A DNA stretch of 56,636 bases from Robiginitalea sp. (GTDB lineage Bacteria; Bacteroidota; Bacteroidia; Flavobacteriales; Flavobacteriaceae): the NCBI GenBank assembly GCA_024642005.1, contig JAHECA010000023.1:1-56636 (forward strand). The letters run 5' to 3'. Position 1 is the stretch's first letter. Every line of letters begins with the position of its first letter. This document shows, piece after piece, positions 30,661 to 40,404 of this stretch. A model generated the notes under the pieces. The model was given only the letters and a program-made list of their open reading frames with translations, was not told where the DNA came from and made no database searches. A program made the translations under genes and the position numbers.

Positions 30661-33600
30661 ATGAGAACAAAATTAAATGGAATCCTAACGCTGTTTTTGG
30701 CGTTGGTTGTGCAGATATCATTTGCGCAAGACAAAACGATTTCAGGTACGGTTACCGATGCCGACGGCTTGCCACTGCCTGGGGTTAACATCCTTGTTCA
30801 GGGCACCACTTCAGGTACCCAGACCGACTTCGACGGTAACTATTCCATCCAGGCGGGCGTTGGCGATGTGCTGACGTATACGTACCTGGGGATGCGTGCC
30901 GAAGCAAGGACCGTGGGTGCCGACAACACGATAAACGTGCAAATGTTGGAAGACGCACAGGCCCTTGAAGAGGTAGTAGTAACTGCCCAGGGTATCAAAA
31001 GGGAGAAAAAAGCTCTCGGATACGCTGTAAGTACTGTAGGCAGTGAAGACCTCGAGGAAAAAGCCGAAGGTGATATCGGACGGGTTCTGAGAGGAAAGGC
31101 CTCCGGGGTAAACATTACCCAGCAAAGCGGGGTTTCCGGATCAGGTACCAACATCATCATCCGGGGTTACCAGTCGTTCAGCCAGGACAACCAGCCGCTC
31201 TTTATCGTAGACGGCGTGCCCTTCAGCAGCGACACCAACGCTCAGGGCAGCTTCGTCGATGGAAACAACGGTTCTTCCCGTTTCCTTGACCTTGACCCGA
31301 ACTCCATCGCCAGCGTGAGCGTTCTGAAAGGACTTTCCGCCGCCACCCTTTACGGGGAGCAGGGAAAGAACGGGGTAATCCTCATTACCACCAAGAACGG
31401 ATCTGCCGGTGCTGCCGGCCCCAAGAAGTCTGAGATCACCGTCTCTACTTCCATGTTCTTCAATGAGATCGCCTCCATGCCCGAATACCAGAACTCCTAC
31501 GGAGGTGGTTTCGACCAGCGTTTCGGGTGGTTCTTCTCGAACTGGGGACCTTCTTTCTCACGCAGCGGCCGTGCCAGCTACACCAACCCGGAAAACTTCG
31601 CGGCTTCTTACGATCTCGATCCGGCGACCGGAACCATCCGCCACCCTTACGCTACCGCCAGCTCGGCTACCGGTGTGCCTCAGGCCTTCCCGGAACTGGC
31701 CGACGCCCGTTACGAGTTTAAACCCTATCAAAGCGTACCCGCATTCTTCCGCACCGGTACCGTATCTAACGTATCGCTGAACGCGAACGGCTCTTCAGAC
31801 GACGGAAAAATTTCCTACAACCTGAGCGCCGGTCACCTGGAAGACAACGGTTTTACCCCGGGTAACCGCCTGTTGCGTAACAACATCGGTATGGGAGGCC
31901 GCGCCCAATTGAGCAACAAGTTCACCATATCGGGTACCATGAACTATTCCCGCACCGACTTTAAATCACCCCCCGTTGCGGCTTCTACCGGTAACGGTTC
32001 ATTCGGAGCAGGATCTTCCGTTTACGGACACTTGTTCTTCACCCCCCGTTCGGTTGACCTCATGGGCCTGCCGTGGGAAAACCCGATTACCAAGGGTAGT
32101 GTGTACTACCGCCAGGGGAACGATATCCAAAACCCCCGCTGGACAGTTGCCAACGCCGGTAACCGCCAGATCACAAACCGGGCATTCGGTAACATGCAGA
32201 TTCAATTCGACATCAGCGAGAACCTGAACCTGCTGTACCGCCTCGGGTACGACGTGTACAACGAGCGGAACTCCAACTATCAGAACAAGGGAGGTACCAG
32301 CGGTAGCACTCCAGTCCAGAGCGGTATCTACCAGACCTGGGACAACAACAACACCATTTGGGATCACAGCCTTATCCTGACGGGTACCTACGACCTCACC
32401 GACAAGCTCGATATGAACTTCAACGCCGGTGGAACAACCCGTAGCACCACTTTCGATCAGCAGGGTGTTACCAGTACCGGACAGAACGTGTTTGGCGTGC
32501 TGCGTCACTTCAACTTTGACCTGCAGAACGAAATTCAGTTCACTACCTACAAGAATATCGCCGGTCTCTACGGCCAGGTTGACTTCGGATACGACGATTT
32601 CCTGTACCTGACCATGAACGCCCGTAACGACTGGGTTTCTAACCAGGCACGGGCCAACCGGTCACTGCTCTACAAAGGAGCCAGCTTCTCGTTCGTTCCC
32701 ACCAGCCTGGGCGGCACCTGGAATGATGCACTGCGCATCAACTTCCTGAAGCTGCGCGGAGGTTACGGAGAATCTGCCGGATTCGCCACAGGCTTCCCGG
32801 TTTCTGTTGACCTTTTCCTGGACACCCAGAGCTTCATCAACGGAGAGGGACAGACTACCGTGTCCAACACCGTATCGAACCGGGTGGCCAACCCGAACAT
32901 CCTGCCGGAGCGCTACTCCGAGTGGGAGGTGGGTCTGGAATCACGTCTGTTTAACAACCTGATCAACCTCGACGTATCGCTCTACAAGCGGATCACCAAT
33001 GACCTGATTGTGGACCGTCCCCTCGACCCGGCTACCGGTGGTACCATTATTGCCACCAACGTTGGTAAGATCGAAGGAAAAGGTATCGAAGTAGACCTGG
33101 GCTTTTTCCCCATCCAGAATGGTGACTTCAAATGGACCATTAACAGTAACTTCAACTCCAACAACTCCATCGTAAAAGACCTCGGTCAGGATACCGACAT
33201 CATCGTGTACGCCGGTTTCTCCAACCAGGGTAACGCCGCCATCGTAGGCGAGCAGCTCGGAGTATTGGTAGGTGGCCGGATTGCCCGTGACGAAAACGGC
33301 GAATTCCGCGTAGATGGCGCCGGTAACTACATCAACGAGGAAGTTGACGAGAACAACCGTCTGCCGGTTATCGGTAACCCGAACCCGGACTGGACCGCCA
33401 ACGTAAACAACACCTTCTCCTACAAGAACCTCAGCCTGAGTTTTCTGCTGAACTACCAGCACGGAGGAGATATCTGGACCAGCACCGTGGCCACGCTGCT
33501 CGGACGGGGTCTGATCGAAGCTACCACAGACCGGGAGCGTTCCTTCATCCTGCCGGGTAATGGCCCTGACGGCAACCCGAACACCGTGCAGATCAACAAC

Positions 33601-33912
33601 TCTGACTACTACTTCAACAACGTGGTATTCGGACCTTCTGAACTGCAGGTATACGACGCCACCCACCTGAGGCTCCAGGAGGTTTCCTTAGGCTACTCTG
33701 TACCCAAGAAAGCGCTTGAAAAAACTCCCTTTGGTTCGCTGAGCTTCACCGCATCAGCATACAACATGTGGTATAACGCTTACAACATGCCGAAGAGCGC
33801 GAACTTTGACCCGAACACAGCTGGTCTGGGTGTCGGCCTTGGACAAGGCTTTGACTACCTGAACGGACCGAGCTCGAAGAGATACGGGATGAGTGTAAAG
33901 GCAACCTTTTAA
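30661..33912 (+). CDS. SusC/RagA-family TonB-linked outer-membrane transporter
   Basis: Imports a bound ligand (glycan, peptide or other oligomer) through the outer membrane with energy from TonB. A signal peptide ends near residue 23 (SFAQ). A carboxypeptidase-regulatory-like domain follows (about 26-110: ISGTVTDADGLPLPGVNI), then the TonB-box/plug region (EEVVVTAQGIKREKKALGYA; GVNITQQSGVSGSGTNIIIRG; PLFIVDGVPF) and a beta-barrel to the C-terminus (SVKATF). The 1083 residues are normal for SusC. Codon use is strongly C-ending (AAC, GAC, TAC), as in highly expressed genes. It heads an operon with susD (27 bases on) and a third lipoprotein. Confidence 0.93.
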   Translation: MRTKLNGILTLFLALVVQISFAQDKTISGTVTDADGLPLPGVNILVQGTTSGTQTDFDGNYSIQAGVGDVLTYTYLGMRAEARTVGADNTINVQMLEDAQALEEVVVTAQGIKREKKALGYAVSTVGSEDLEEKAEGDIGRVLRGKASGVNITQQSGVSGSGTNIIIRGYQSFSQDNQPLFIVDGVPFSSDTNAQGSFVDGNNGSSRFLDLDPNSIASVSVLKGLSAATLYGEQGKNGVILITTKNGSAGAAGPKKSEITVSTSMFFNEIASMPEYQNSYGGGFDQRFGWFFSNWGPSFSRSGRASYTNPENFAASYDLDPATGTIRHPYATASSATGVPQAFPELADARYEFKPYQSVPAFFRTGTVSNVSLNANGSSDDGKISYNLSAGHLEDNGFTPGNRLLRNNIGMGGRAQLSNKFTISGTMNYSRTDFKSPPVAASTGNGSFGAGSSVYGHLFFTPRSVDLMGLPWENPITKGSVYYRQGNDIQNPRWTVANAGNRQITNRAFGNMQIQFDISENLNLLYRLGYDVYNERNSNYQNKGGTSGSTPVQSGIYQTWDNNNTIWDHSLILTGTYDLTDKLDMNFNAGGTTRSTTFDQQGVTSTGQNVFGVLRHFNFDLQNEIQFTTYKNIAGLYGQVDFGYDDFLYLTMNARNDWVSNQARANRSLLYKGASFSFVPTSLGGTWNDALRINFLKLRGGYGESAGFATGFPVSVDLFLDTQSFINGEGQTTVSNTVSNRVANPNILPERYSEWEVGLESRLFNNLINLDVSLYKRITNDLIVDRPLDPATGGTIIATNVGKIEGKGIEVDLGFFPIQNGDFKWTINSNFNSNNSIVKDLGQDTDIIVYAGFSNQGNAAIVGEQLGVLVGGRIARDENGEFRVDGAGNYINEEVDENNRLPVIGNPNPDWTANVNNTFSYKNLSLSFLLNYQHGGDIWTSTVATLLGRGLIEATTDRERSFILPGNGPDGNPNTVQINNSDYYFNNVVFGPSELQVYDATHLRLQEVSLGYSVPKKALEKTPFGSLSFTASAYNMWYNAYNMPKSANFDPNTAGLGVGLGQGFDYLNGPSSKRYGMSVKATF

Positions 33913-33939
33913 TTATAATTAAAACAAAGACGATATATC

Positions 33940-35592
33940 ATGAAAATATTGTTTAACAAACTTTGTGTCGTAGGGGTCCTGGGAATTTTTATGCTCCAGT
34001 CCTGCGAGACCACAAACCTGGATTTGACAAAGAATCCGAACGCGCTCTCACCCGAGCAGGCGAGCCCGGACTTCCTGTTGAATGGCATTCAAGTAGAGTT
34101 TGCCAGAACAGTGGAAAGTATGGGAGAAACAGCCGCTCAGCTGACCCGTATCGAATACATGTTTGGCCGTAGCTATGTAAACAACTACCAGCCGAACTCC
34201 TTCGACGGTAACTGGACCAGCACTTATACCGAGATGTTCACCGACATCAACGCTATGAACCCGTTGGCAGAAGAGACCGGCCTGTATCACCACATAGGGA
34301 TGGGCCAGTTTATGAAGGCTTTTATGATCACCACCATGGTAGACTTCTTCGGAGATGTACCGTATTCTCAGGCGAACCTGGGGGCTGAAAATTTCAACCC
34401 CGACGTAGATCCAGGAGAATCAGTCTACGAAGCTGCCCTGGCCCTGATCGACGACGCTATCATCAACTTCAACAAGTCCAGCTCAGCCCTGCCGCAGAAC
34501 GACTTCTTCTACGACGGAGACGCCGATGCCTGGATCAAGGCTTGCAACACGCTGAAGATGCGCCTGTACATGAACACCCGTCTGGTAAGCAGCAGCTCCC
34601 TGGCGGCCTTCAATTCGATCGTGAGCTCTGGCAACTACATCAGTGAAACCGGAGAAGACATGGAATTTGCATGGGGTACCAACGTAACCCAGCCCGATAA
34701 CCGTCATCCCCGTTACGGCCGTAACTACGCCGCATCTGGTGGGGCTGCCGACTACATGTCTATCGACCTGATGAACTACATGAGTGAAAACAACGACCCG
34801 CGTATTCGGTACTACTTCTATCGTCAGAATGAAGTAACCCCCGGACAGGACGGATCTGAACCGGCACTGGAGACCCTGCAATGCTCGCTTCAGGAGCCCC
34901 CTGGTCATTACGATGGGTTTCCTTTCTGCGGGCTGCCCAATGGCTACTGGGGCCGCGACCATGGAAACAACGAGGGAACTCCTCCCGACGGCTTCCTGCG
35001 GACTACCGTTGGCGTATATCCGTTCGGCGGCAAGTTTGACGACAGCACCTTCGAAGGGCAATTGTTAGGAGACGGAGGCGGCGGAGCCGGGGTTACCCCG
35101 ATTATGCTGGCTTCTTCCTCAGACTTCCTGATCGCTGAAGCCCTTATGGTGGCCGGGAACACCGCCGGTGCCAAAGCCAAAATACTGGAAGGCCTGGATA
35201 AATCAGTGGCGAAGGTTGTTTCCTTCGGTTCCATCGACGGATCTGCCGACCTGTCCTTCGCTCCCATTCAGCGCGATATTGACGCCCACGCCGCTACTAT
35301 TGGCACAGCGTTCGACAGCGATGTTGAAGGTGGATGGAATGTGCTGGCCCGGGAGTACTTCACTGCCCTTTTCGGTAATGGACTTGATTCCTACAATTTT
35401 TACCGGAGAACCGGATACCCCACCAACCTGCAGCCCAACCTGGAGCCGCAGCCAGGAGGATTCATCCGTTCGTTCTTCTATCCGGCGAACTTTGTGAACA
35501 ACAACTCATCCGTACCGCAAAAAGGCGGGGTTACCAACCCGGTATTCTGGGATAACAACCCTGCTTCACCCGGTTTCCCAGAATCAAACTAA
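33940..35592 (+). CDS. SusD/RagB-family surface lipoprotein
   Basis: Forms the lid that captures ligand for the SusC partner upstream. A lipoprotein signal ends in LQSC with lipidated Cys22. The N-terminal helical TPR-like part includes NPNALSPEQASPDFLLNG and FFGDVPYSQA, a SusD hallmark; the C-terminal part has the LIAEALMVAGN helix. Length 550 residues. Ligand unknown; no glycosidase, sulfatase or regulator of a polysaccharide locus lies nearby. Confidence 0.9.
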   Translation: MKILFNKLCVVGVLGIFMLQSCETTNLDLTKNPNALSPEQASPDFLLNGIQVEFARTVESMGETAAQLTRIEYMFGRSYVNNYQPNSFDGNWTSTYTEMFTDINAMNPLAEETGLYHHIGMGQFMKAFMITTMVDFFGDVPYSQANLGAENFNPDVDPGESVYEAALALIDDAIINFNKSSSALPQNDFFYDGDADAWIKACNTLKMRLYMNTRLVSSSSLAAFNSIVSSGNYISETGEDMEFAWGTNVTQPDNRHPRYGRNYAASGGAADYMSIDLMNYMSENNDPRIRYYFYRQNEVTPGQDGSEPALETLQCSLQEPPGHYDGFPFCGLPNGYWGRDHGNNEGTPPDGFLRTTVGVYPFGGKFDDSTFEGQLLGDGGGGAGVTPIMLASSSDFLIAEALMVAGNTAGAKAKILEGLDKSVAKVVSFGSIDGSADLSFAPIQRDIDAHAATIGTAFDSDVEGGWNVLAREYFTALFGNGLDSYNFYRRTGYPTNLQPNLEPQPGGFIRSFFYPANFVNNNSSVPQKGGVTNPVFWDNNPASPGFPESN

Positions 35593-35604
35593 AAAATACG
35601 TGCA

Positions 35605-36522
35605 ATGAAAAAAGTGATTTATAAATATCTATCAGTTCTCTTGGTATTCGGCGTTACCGCCTGTGCCAGCGACGACAAGGTAATAGATGAAATATTCAAC
35701 AACGTTGAGACGGGAGCATTCCTGCGGATTGTTTCTACAACCGGAGGTGCCTTGAACAAGAACAACCCGGATTCCGAGGCAACGGTTACCTTCGAATTTG
35801 ACGGACAGGATGCCGATATGCTGTCAAAAGTAGACGTGTTTATCACCTACGATGACGGTGGAGGTGCCGATGCTACCGATGACAGCTTTGGACCCATACA
35901 ACTGGGCCCTTCGCTGACCTCGGATGACTTTACAACTAGTAGTTTTGGTCTGCCGGTCACCACTGTGTCTTACACTTTGGGAGAGGCACTCGCCTTAGGT
36001 GGTCTTACAACTGCTGATGTTTTTGGTGGCGACGCCATAACTATCAGCTTTGAGTTAACCCTTACTGATGGCAGGTCCTTCGGGGTCGGCTCCGCAAACG
36101 GCAACGTTGCAGCGGTGGGTGGCTTCTACTCTTCTCCCTATCTGTACAAGTCACTGATCGTTTGCCCTCCGGCACCCGGTGTATGGACTATCGATATGGT
36201 TGATACCTACGGAGACGGATGGCAGACCTCTTCAGGAGGTGGAGGGTCTGGTATAACCTTTGAATTGAATGACGGAACTGTCTTTGAGGTTTCGCTTTGT
36301 TCAGCCTACGGGCCCCGCCCCGGCTGTACAGACGATTACTTCTCAGGTACTGCCTTCGTCACCATTCCCGAAGGAACCAGCTCTATGGTTGCTACCTTCC
36401 CGGGCGACTATTACGGGGAGATCGAATTTACCATCACTTCCCCTACCGGGAACGTGTTGGCCGATTACCCAACCGGATCAGCGGCTGGGCCTATCGACCT
36501 CGATTTCTGCAACGACATCTAA
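35605..36522 (+). CDS. lipoprotein with a YGDGW-type beta domain, third gene of the SusCD operon
   Basis: A 305-residue predicted surface lipoprotein (lipobox VTAC, Cys20). The first half (about 30-185) looks like a SusE/F-position beta-sandwich with TFEFDGQDADM and DVFITYDDGG. The second half begins CPPAPGVWTIDMVDTYGDGW, a motif seen in secreted Bacteroidota proteins, and holds four Cys that could form disulfides. It starts 12 bases after susD and is followed by a strong terminator, so it is the last gene of the operon. Probably helps bind the ligand at the cell surface; function is inferred from position only. Confidence 0.75.
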   Translation: MKKVIYKYLSVLLVFGVTACASDDKVIDEIFNNVETGAFLRIVSTTGGALNKNNPDSEATVTFEFDGQDADMLSKVDVFITYDDGGGADATDDSFGPIQLGPSLTSDDFTTSSFGLPVTTVSYTLGEALALGGLTTADVFGGDAITISFELTLTDGRSFGVGSANGNVAAVGGFYSSPYLYKSLIVCPPAPGVWTIDMVDTYGDGWQTSSGGGGSGITFELNDGTVFEVSLCSAYGPRPGCTDDYFSGTAFVTIPEGTSSMVATFPGDYYGEIEFTITSPTGNVLADYPTGSAAGPIDLDFCNDI

Positions 36523-36545
36523 GATTTAGTTGAAAATAGAATCCA

Positions 36546-36579
36546 AACCACCCTGCCTTCTCGGCAGGGTGGTTTTTTT
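36546..36579 (+). terminator. rho-independent terminator of the SusCD operon
   Basis: CCACCCTGCC and GGCAGGGTGG pair perfectly around TTCTC, followed by seven T residues. It lies 25 bases after the lipoprotein stop. Confidence 0.95.
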
Positions 36580-36643
36580 ATTCCTGACACCCATCCCTTC
36601 TCAGTCTGTATTTTAACACATAGAATTACCTTATGATCAATAA

Positions 36644-36678
36644 TTTGGTCCAAATACCGAGAAGAGTTTTTATATTTG
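36644..36678 (+). promoter_or_regulatory. promoter of the exported protein gene at 36711
   Basis: TTTG at 36644-36647 and TATATTTG at 36671-36678, 23 bases apart, match both halves of the Bacteroidota promoter, with spacing at the long end. Confidence 0.55.
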
Positions 36679-36710
36679 GCACATTGTACTAATTAATGAA
36701 GTTTATGAGC

Positions 36711-37454
36711 ATGAAGTTTTTAGCATTATCCGCGCTTTTCCTTTCAGTTGTGTCGTTTGCCCAGGTCGGCAACATCAACATGGAGCAATTTACCGCTCAG
36801 GGGACCACCGGCGCCATATTTGCACAGATGCGCCAGGTTAAAGACATCAAAAGCGACCTGCCAACCGTGGGAAGCGTCTATATCCATGACGATTTTAAGG
36901 CCTGTAAAATCTACTACAAAGAGGAATTTGTGGGCGATTTTTACTACCGCCACAATTCCTATAACGACGAGATCGAAATAAAGGACACTCCCAGTGCCAA
37001 TGACAAGGACGTGAGCTCCCTGGTTGCCATGCGGCAATTGAGGCTCATTGATACCGCAGACCAATCGGAAGTGGCGCTTCACGTCTACAATTCCAAGGAG
37101 GGCACCCTGCGCAACGGCTACCTCTACGAGCTCAGCCAGGGGCCGAAATACAGCCTCTATTTCAAGAACAACGTCAAATACAGACAAGGCACCCACCCGG
37201 TTAATTCCATGACGCGCCCCACACCCAATAAATTTTCCCATTTTGTGGAGTATTACCTGAAGCGCAACGGAGAGGAAACGGCTGAGTTTATAGGTAAAAA
37301 CAAAAGCGAGTTCCTCCGCACCATTGACCCCAATATTCGAGAGAACATCAAGGACTATATGAAAGAGGAAAAGATCAATTTTAATGAAGAGCCAGACCTC
37401 TTAAAGCTATTCGGTTACATGAATACACTTGCAGGGGCCGATTCTCAGCCCTGA
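36711..37454 (+). CDS. exported protein of unknown function
   Basis: I do not recognise this family. A signal peptide (MKFLALSALFLSVVSFAQ) is followed by a mature protein of about 229 residues, mixed charged, without Cys-rich or repeat regions. Short aromatic strands (KACKIYYKEEFVGDFYYRH) suggest a beta-rich first half; the C-terminal 60 residues (EFLRTIDPNIRENIKDYMKEEK) look helical. In-frame ATGs at 36696, 36705 and 36711 compete; 36711 gives the cleanest signal peptide and a leader of about 28 bases from the predicted promoter. It appears monocistronic. Confidence 0.7.
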   Translation: MKFLALSALFLSVVSFAQVGNINMEQFTAQGTTGAIFAQMRQVKDIKSDLPTVGSVYIHDDFKACKIYYKEEFVGDFYYRHNSYNDEIEIKDTPSANDKDVSSLVAMRQLRLIDTADQSEVALHVYNSKEGTLRNGYLYELSQGPKYSLYFKNNVKYRQGTHPVNSMTRPTPNKFSHFVEYYLKRNGEETAEFIGKNKSEFLRTIDPNIRENIKDYMKEEKINFNEEPDLLKLFGYMNTLAGADSQP

Positions 37455-37553
37455 GTGAAACAAGCCTCCTTCGACATACACGCCGGCCATTTCTTTTGAC
37501 CCCGGGCAATCCGATAGGATATTTTGAAATCCTGATAACATCATTCCCCTGAA

Positions 37554-38303
37554 TTGGAAGGAAAGGAAAGTACAATATATGGCCTGCGGGCCATTCTGGA
37601 GGCAGTAGACTCGGATGTGCCCATCTACAAGGTCTTTCTGCAACGGGGCCTGAAGGGTGATTTATTCCGGGAATTGGAAAGTGCCCTGCGTAAAAAAGGG
37701 ATCAGCTCCTCTTACGTGCCCGTAGAAAAGCTGCAGAAAATGGTTTCCCAGAACCACCAGGGTGCCGTGGCGCAGATCAGCCCTGTGCACTACCGCGATT
37801 TTGAACCCCTGGCCGAAGAAATACTCCAACAAGCAGAAAAACCGCTCTTCCTGCTGCTCGACCACATTACCGATGTCCGGAATTTTGGCGCCATCCTCCG
37901 CACCGCTGAATGTTGCGGGGTACATGCGGTGTTGGTTCCGAAGAAAGGAGCGGCACCTCTGAACGACGACGCCGTGAAGACATCGGCCGGAGCAGCGTTT
38001 CGGGTGCCCATTGCCCGGGTAGACCACATACTGGATGCACTTTACTACCTGCAGGCGGCAGGTGTGCAGGCAGTGGCTGCCACGGAGAAAACCGATCAAT
38101 CGGTTTACGACTTAGATTTTACCGGGCCAACAGCCCTAATCATGGGTTCTGAAGACCGGGGCATTTCACCGGCCGTGCTCAAGGCAGCCGACCGGAAGGC
38201 CCAACTCCCGCTCCTGGGCGAAATCGGTTCCCTGAATGTGTCGGTGGCCTGTGGCGTTTTCCTCTACGAAGTGGTGAGGCAGCGCCGGCTTCAGGGTTCC
38301 TGA
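37554..38303 (+). CDS. rlmB: 23S rRNA 2'-O-methyltransferase, SpoU/TrmH family (RlmB-like)
   Basis: Transfers a methyl group from S-adenosylmethionine to a ribose of rRNA (in E. coli G2251 of 23S). The N-terminal substrate-binding domain starts IYGLRAILEAV. The C-terminal knotted SPOUT domain shows motif 1 DVRNFGAILRTAECCG, motif 2 LIMGSEDRGI and motif 3 LNVSVACGVFLYE. Length 249 residues. The start is a TTG at 37554, since no ATG occurs before the conserved region. Its last 13 bases overlap the convergent rhomboid gene. Confidence 0.85.
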   Translation: MEGKESTIYGLRAILEAVDSDVPIYKVFLQRGLKGDLFRELESALRKKGISSSYVPVEKLQKMVSQNHQGAVAQISPVHYRDFEPLAEEILQQAEKPLFLLLDHITDVRNFGAILRTAECCGVHAVLVPKKGAAPLNDDAVKTSAGAAFRVPIARVDHILDALYYLQAAGVQAVAATEKTDQSVYDLDFTGPTALIMGSEDRGISPAVLKAADRKAQLPLLGEIGSLNVSVACGVFLYEVVRQRRLQGS

Positions 38304-39034
38304 CTCCCAGGGTCGCGCCGGCCCTCCCGGTAGTGGTACCTGATCTGGGGCGGCTCTTCTGTATTCCCGTCCGGGTGTTCAATAAAATTGCCTTCGGGGT
38401 CAAAGTGACGCATAAACGGGTCTGCTTCTTCCCGGTAGCCATCCTTTTCCCAGGCGTAGTGTTTCAAAACCGGCAGCGGCACCTTTAACGCGTAAGCCAG
38501 TACCAGCCCGCTCAGGGCGCCGGCCAGGTGCCCTTCCCAGGATATTTCGTCCTGGATCGGGAAGATATACCACAACATACCCCCGTAGAGGAAAACCACG
38601 ATAAGCGAAAGCGCTACCAGGCGGTAATACCTGGAGAACACCCCCTTGAAGAAGATAAAACTGGCCAGCAGGTAAATAACACCGCTGGCCCCGATATGGT
38701 ATGAGGAGCGGCCGATGGCCCAGGTAATGAGTCCGGTGAGCAGGGTGCCGAGCAGCAGGGTTTTCCAGGCCACCGGCCGGTAAAAATAAAAAAGGGCCGC
38801 ACTGAGGATGACCAGGGGCAGCGTATTGTTGTAAAGATGGCCGGGGGAACTGTGGATAAAAGGTCCTGTAACCACCCCGACAAGGCCCTTTAGGGTGCGG
38901 GGGTAGATGCCCCACTGGTTCAGGTTGACCCCCATGCGGATTTCCATCAGGTAAACGGTCCAGATGCCCAGCATCAGCCCCAGGGGCACCAGCAGTACCG
39001 CATTGGTAAACCGGAAAGAGGGTTCTTCGGCCAT
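38291..39034 (-). CDS. rhomboid-family intramembrane serine protease
   Basis: Cleaves membrane proteins within the bilayer. About six hydrophobic segments are present. The catalytic Ser lies in IGASGVIYL and the catalytic His in WEGHLAGALSG; the HxxxN-type oxyanion helper is suggested by HLYNN in GPFIHSSPGHLYNN. A hydrophilic C-terminal tail of about 60 residues (DPFMRHFDPEGNF) follows the last helix. Start is taken as the ATG at 39034 (MAEEPSFRF), giving 247 residues. Substrate unknown. Confidence 0.88.
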   Translation of the reverse strand: MAEEPSFRFTNAVLLVPLGLMLGIWTVYLMEIRMGVNLNQWGIYPRTLKGLVGVVTGPFIHSSPGHLYNNTLPLVILSAALFYFYRPVAWKTLLLGTLLTGLITWAIGRSSYHIGASGVIYLLASFIFFKGVFSRYYRLVALSLIVVFLYGGMLWYIFPIQDEISWEGHLAGALSGLVLAYALKVPLPVLKHYAWEKDGYREEADPFMRHFDPEGNFIEHPDGNTEEPPQIRYHYREGRRDPGSQEP

Positions 39035-39114
39035 ATCTGCAAGGTAGCACATATATCCGGCACGGACCAGCCGAGTTTGTCGTGTGCCGGCCGGGTTCAA
39101 AGCGGGAATTGTAG

Positions 39115-39122
39115 TATTTTTA
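39115..39122 (+). promoter_or_regulatory. -7-type promoter box of rarA
   Basis: TATTTTTA, one base off TAnnTTTG, ends only four bases before the rarA ATG. If used, the transcript would have almost no leader. A -33 element at normal spacing is not seen. Confidence 0.35.
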
Positions 39123-39126
39123 ACCT

Positions 39127-40404
39127 ATGAACGAACCGCTGGCAGAACGGGTCCGCCCCCGCAGACTTTCAGACTATATAAGCCAGGGCCACCTGGTGGG
39201 CCCGGAAGGTTCGCTTACCCGCCAGATACAAACCGGCACCATACCCTCTTTGATATTCTGGGGGCCTCCCGGCACGGGCAAGACAACCCTGGCCCAGATC
39301 ATAGCCCAGGAAAGCGGCCGCCCATTTTACACGCTTTCTGCCATCAACAGCGGAGTGAAAGACGTGCGGGAGGTAATCGACAAGGCCAAACAGAGCGGAG
39401 GGCTGTTTACAACGAAAAACCCCATCCTCTTTATCGATGAGATCCACCGCTTCAGCAAATCGCAGCAAGATTCGCTGCTGGCAGCCGTGGAAAAAGGGTG
39501 GGTTACGCTTATAGGCGCAACTACCGAAAACCCGAGTTTTGAGGTGATCCCTGCCCTGCTGTCGCGCTGCCAGGTATATACCCTGGAGTCCTTTGGTAAG
39601 GAAGACCTGCTCAGTCTGCTGAACCGGGCCATGCAGGAAGACGAATGGCTGCGAAGCAGGGAGATCGAACTCGCCGAAACCGAAGCCCTGCTCAGGCTCT
39701 CGGGGGGCGATGGCCGCAAACTGCTCAACATCTTCGAGCTGGTGGTCTCGGCTGCAGGGGAAGGCCCGGTTTGCATCACCAATAAGCGGGTTACCGAGCT
39801 GGTACAGCAATCGCCGGCCCGCTACGACAAAGCCGGGGAGCAGCACTACGATATTATCTCGGCTTTTATCAAGTCGATCCGGGGCAGCGATCCAAATGCC
39901 ACCGTCTACTGGCTGGCCCGCATGATCGAAGGGGGCGAAGACGTGAAATTCATCGCCCGCCGCCTGTTGATTGCCGCTTCAGAAGACATCGGCCTGGCCA
40001 ACCCGACAGCCCTGGTGCTGGCCAGCGCCACCTTCCAGGCCGTGCAGGTAATCGGCTACCCCGAAGCGCGCATTATTTTGAGCCAGTGCGCGCTGTACCT
40101 GGCCACCTCGCCCAAGAGCAACAGTGGTTACGAGGCCATCAAGAAAGCCCAGCAGGAGGTGCAAAACAGTGGCGACCTGCCGGTACCCCTGGCCCTGCGC
40201 AACGCCCCAACCCAATTGATGAAAGACCTGGGCTACGGGGAGGCTTACGCCTACGCCCACGACCATCCCGGGAATTTTGTAGCTATGGAATACCTTCCCG
40301 AAGCCATTGCCGGGTCATCGTTTTACACCTGCGGAAAGAACGGCCGTGAAGCGGCCATAGCAGATTTTCTGAAGGCCCGCTGGAAAGGGAAATACGATCT
40401 TTAG
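39127..40404 (+). CDS. rarA: replication-associated recombination protein A (RarA/MgsA AAA+ ATPase)
   Basis: Clamp-loader-like ATPase that acts at stalled replication forks with SSB. Motifs are MNEPLAERVRPRRLSDYISQ, Walker A WGPPGTGKTTLAQ, Walker B LFIDEIHRF, sensor 1 IGATTENPSFE, and the C-terminal oligomerisation part ISAFIKSIRGSDPNATVYWLA region. Length 425 residues. The stop overlaps by four bases the stop of the convergent gene at 40401. Confidence 0.95.
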   Translation: MNEPLAERVRPRRLSDYISQGHLVGPEGSLTRQIQTGTIPSLIFWGPPGTGKTTLAQIIAQESGRPFYTLSAINSGVKDVREVIDKAKQSGGLFTTKNPILFIDEIHRFSKSQQDSLLAAVEKGWVTLIGATTENPSFEVIPALLSRCQVYTLESFGKEDLLSLLNRAMQEDEWLRSREIELAETEALLRLSGGDGRKLLNIFELVVSAAGEGPVCITNKRVTELVQQSPARYDKAGEQHYDIISAFIKSIRGSDPNATVYWLARMIEGGEDVKFIARRLLIAASEDIGLANPTALVLASATFQAVQVIGYPEARIILSQCALYLATSPKSNSGYEAIKKAQQEVQNSGDLPVPLALRNAPTQLMKDLGYGEAYAYAHDHPGNFVAMEYLPEAIAGSSFYTCGKNGREAAIADFLKARWKGKYDL

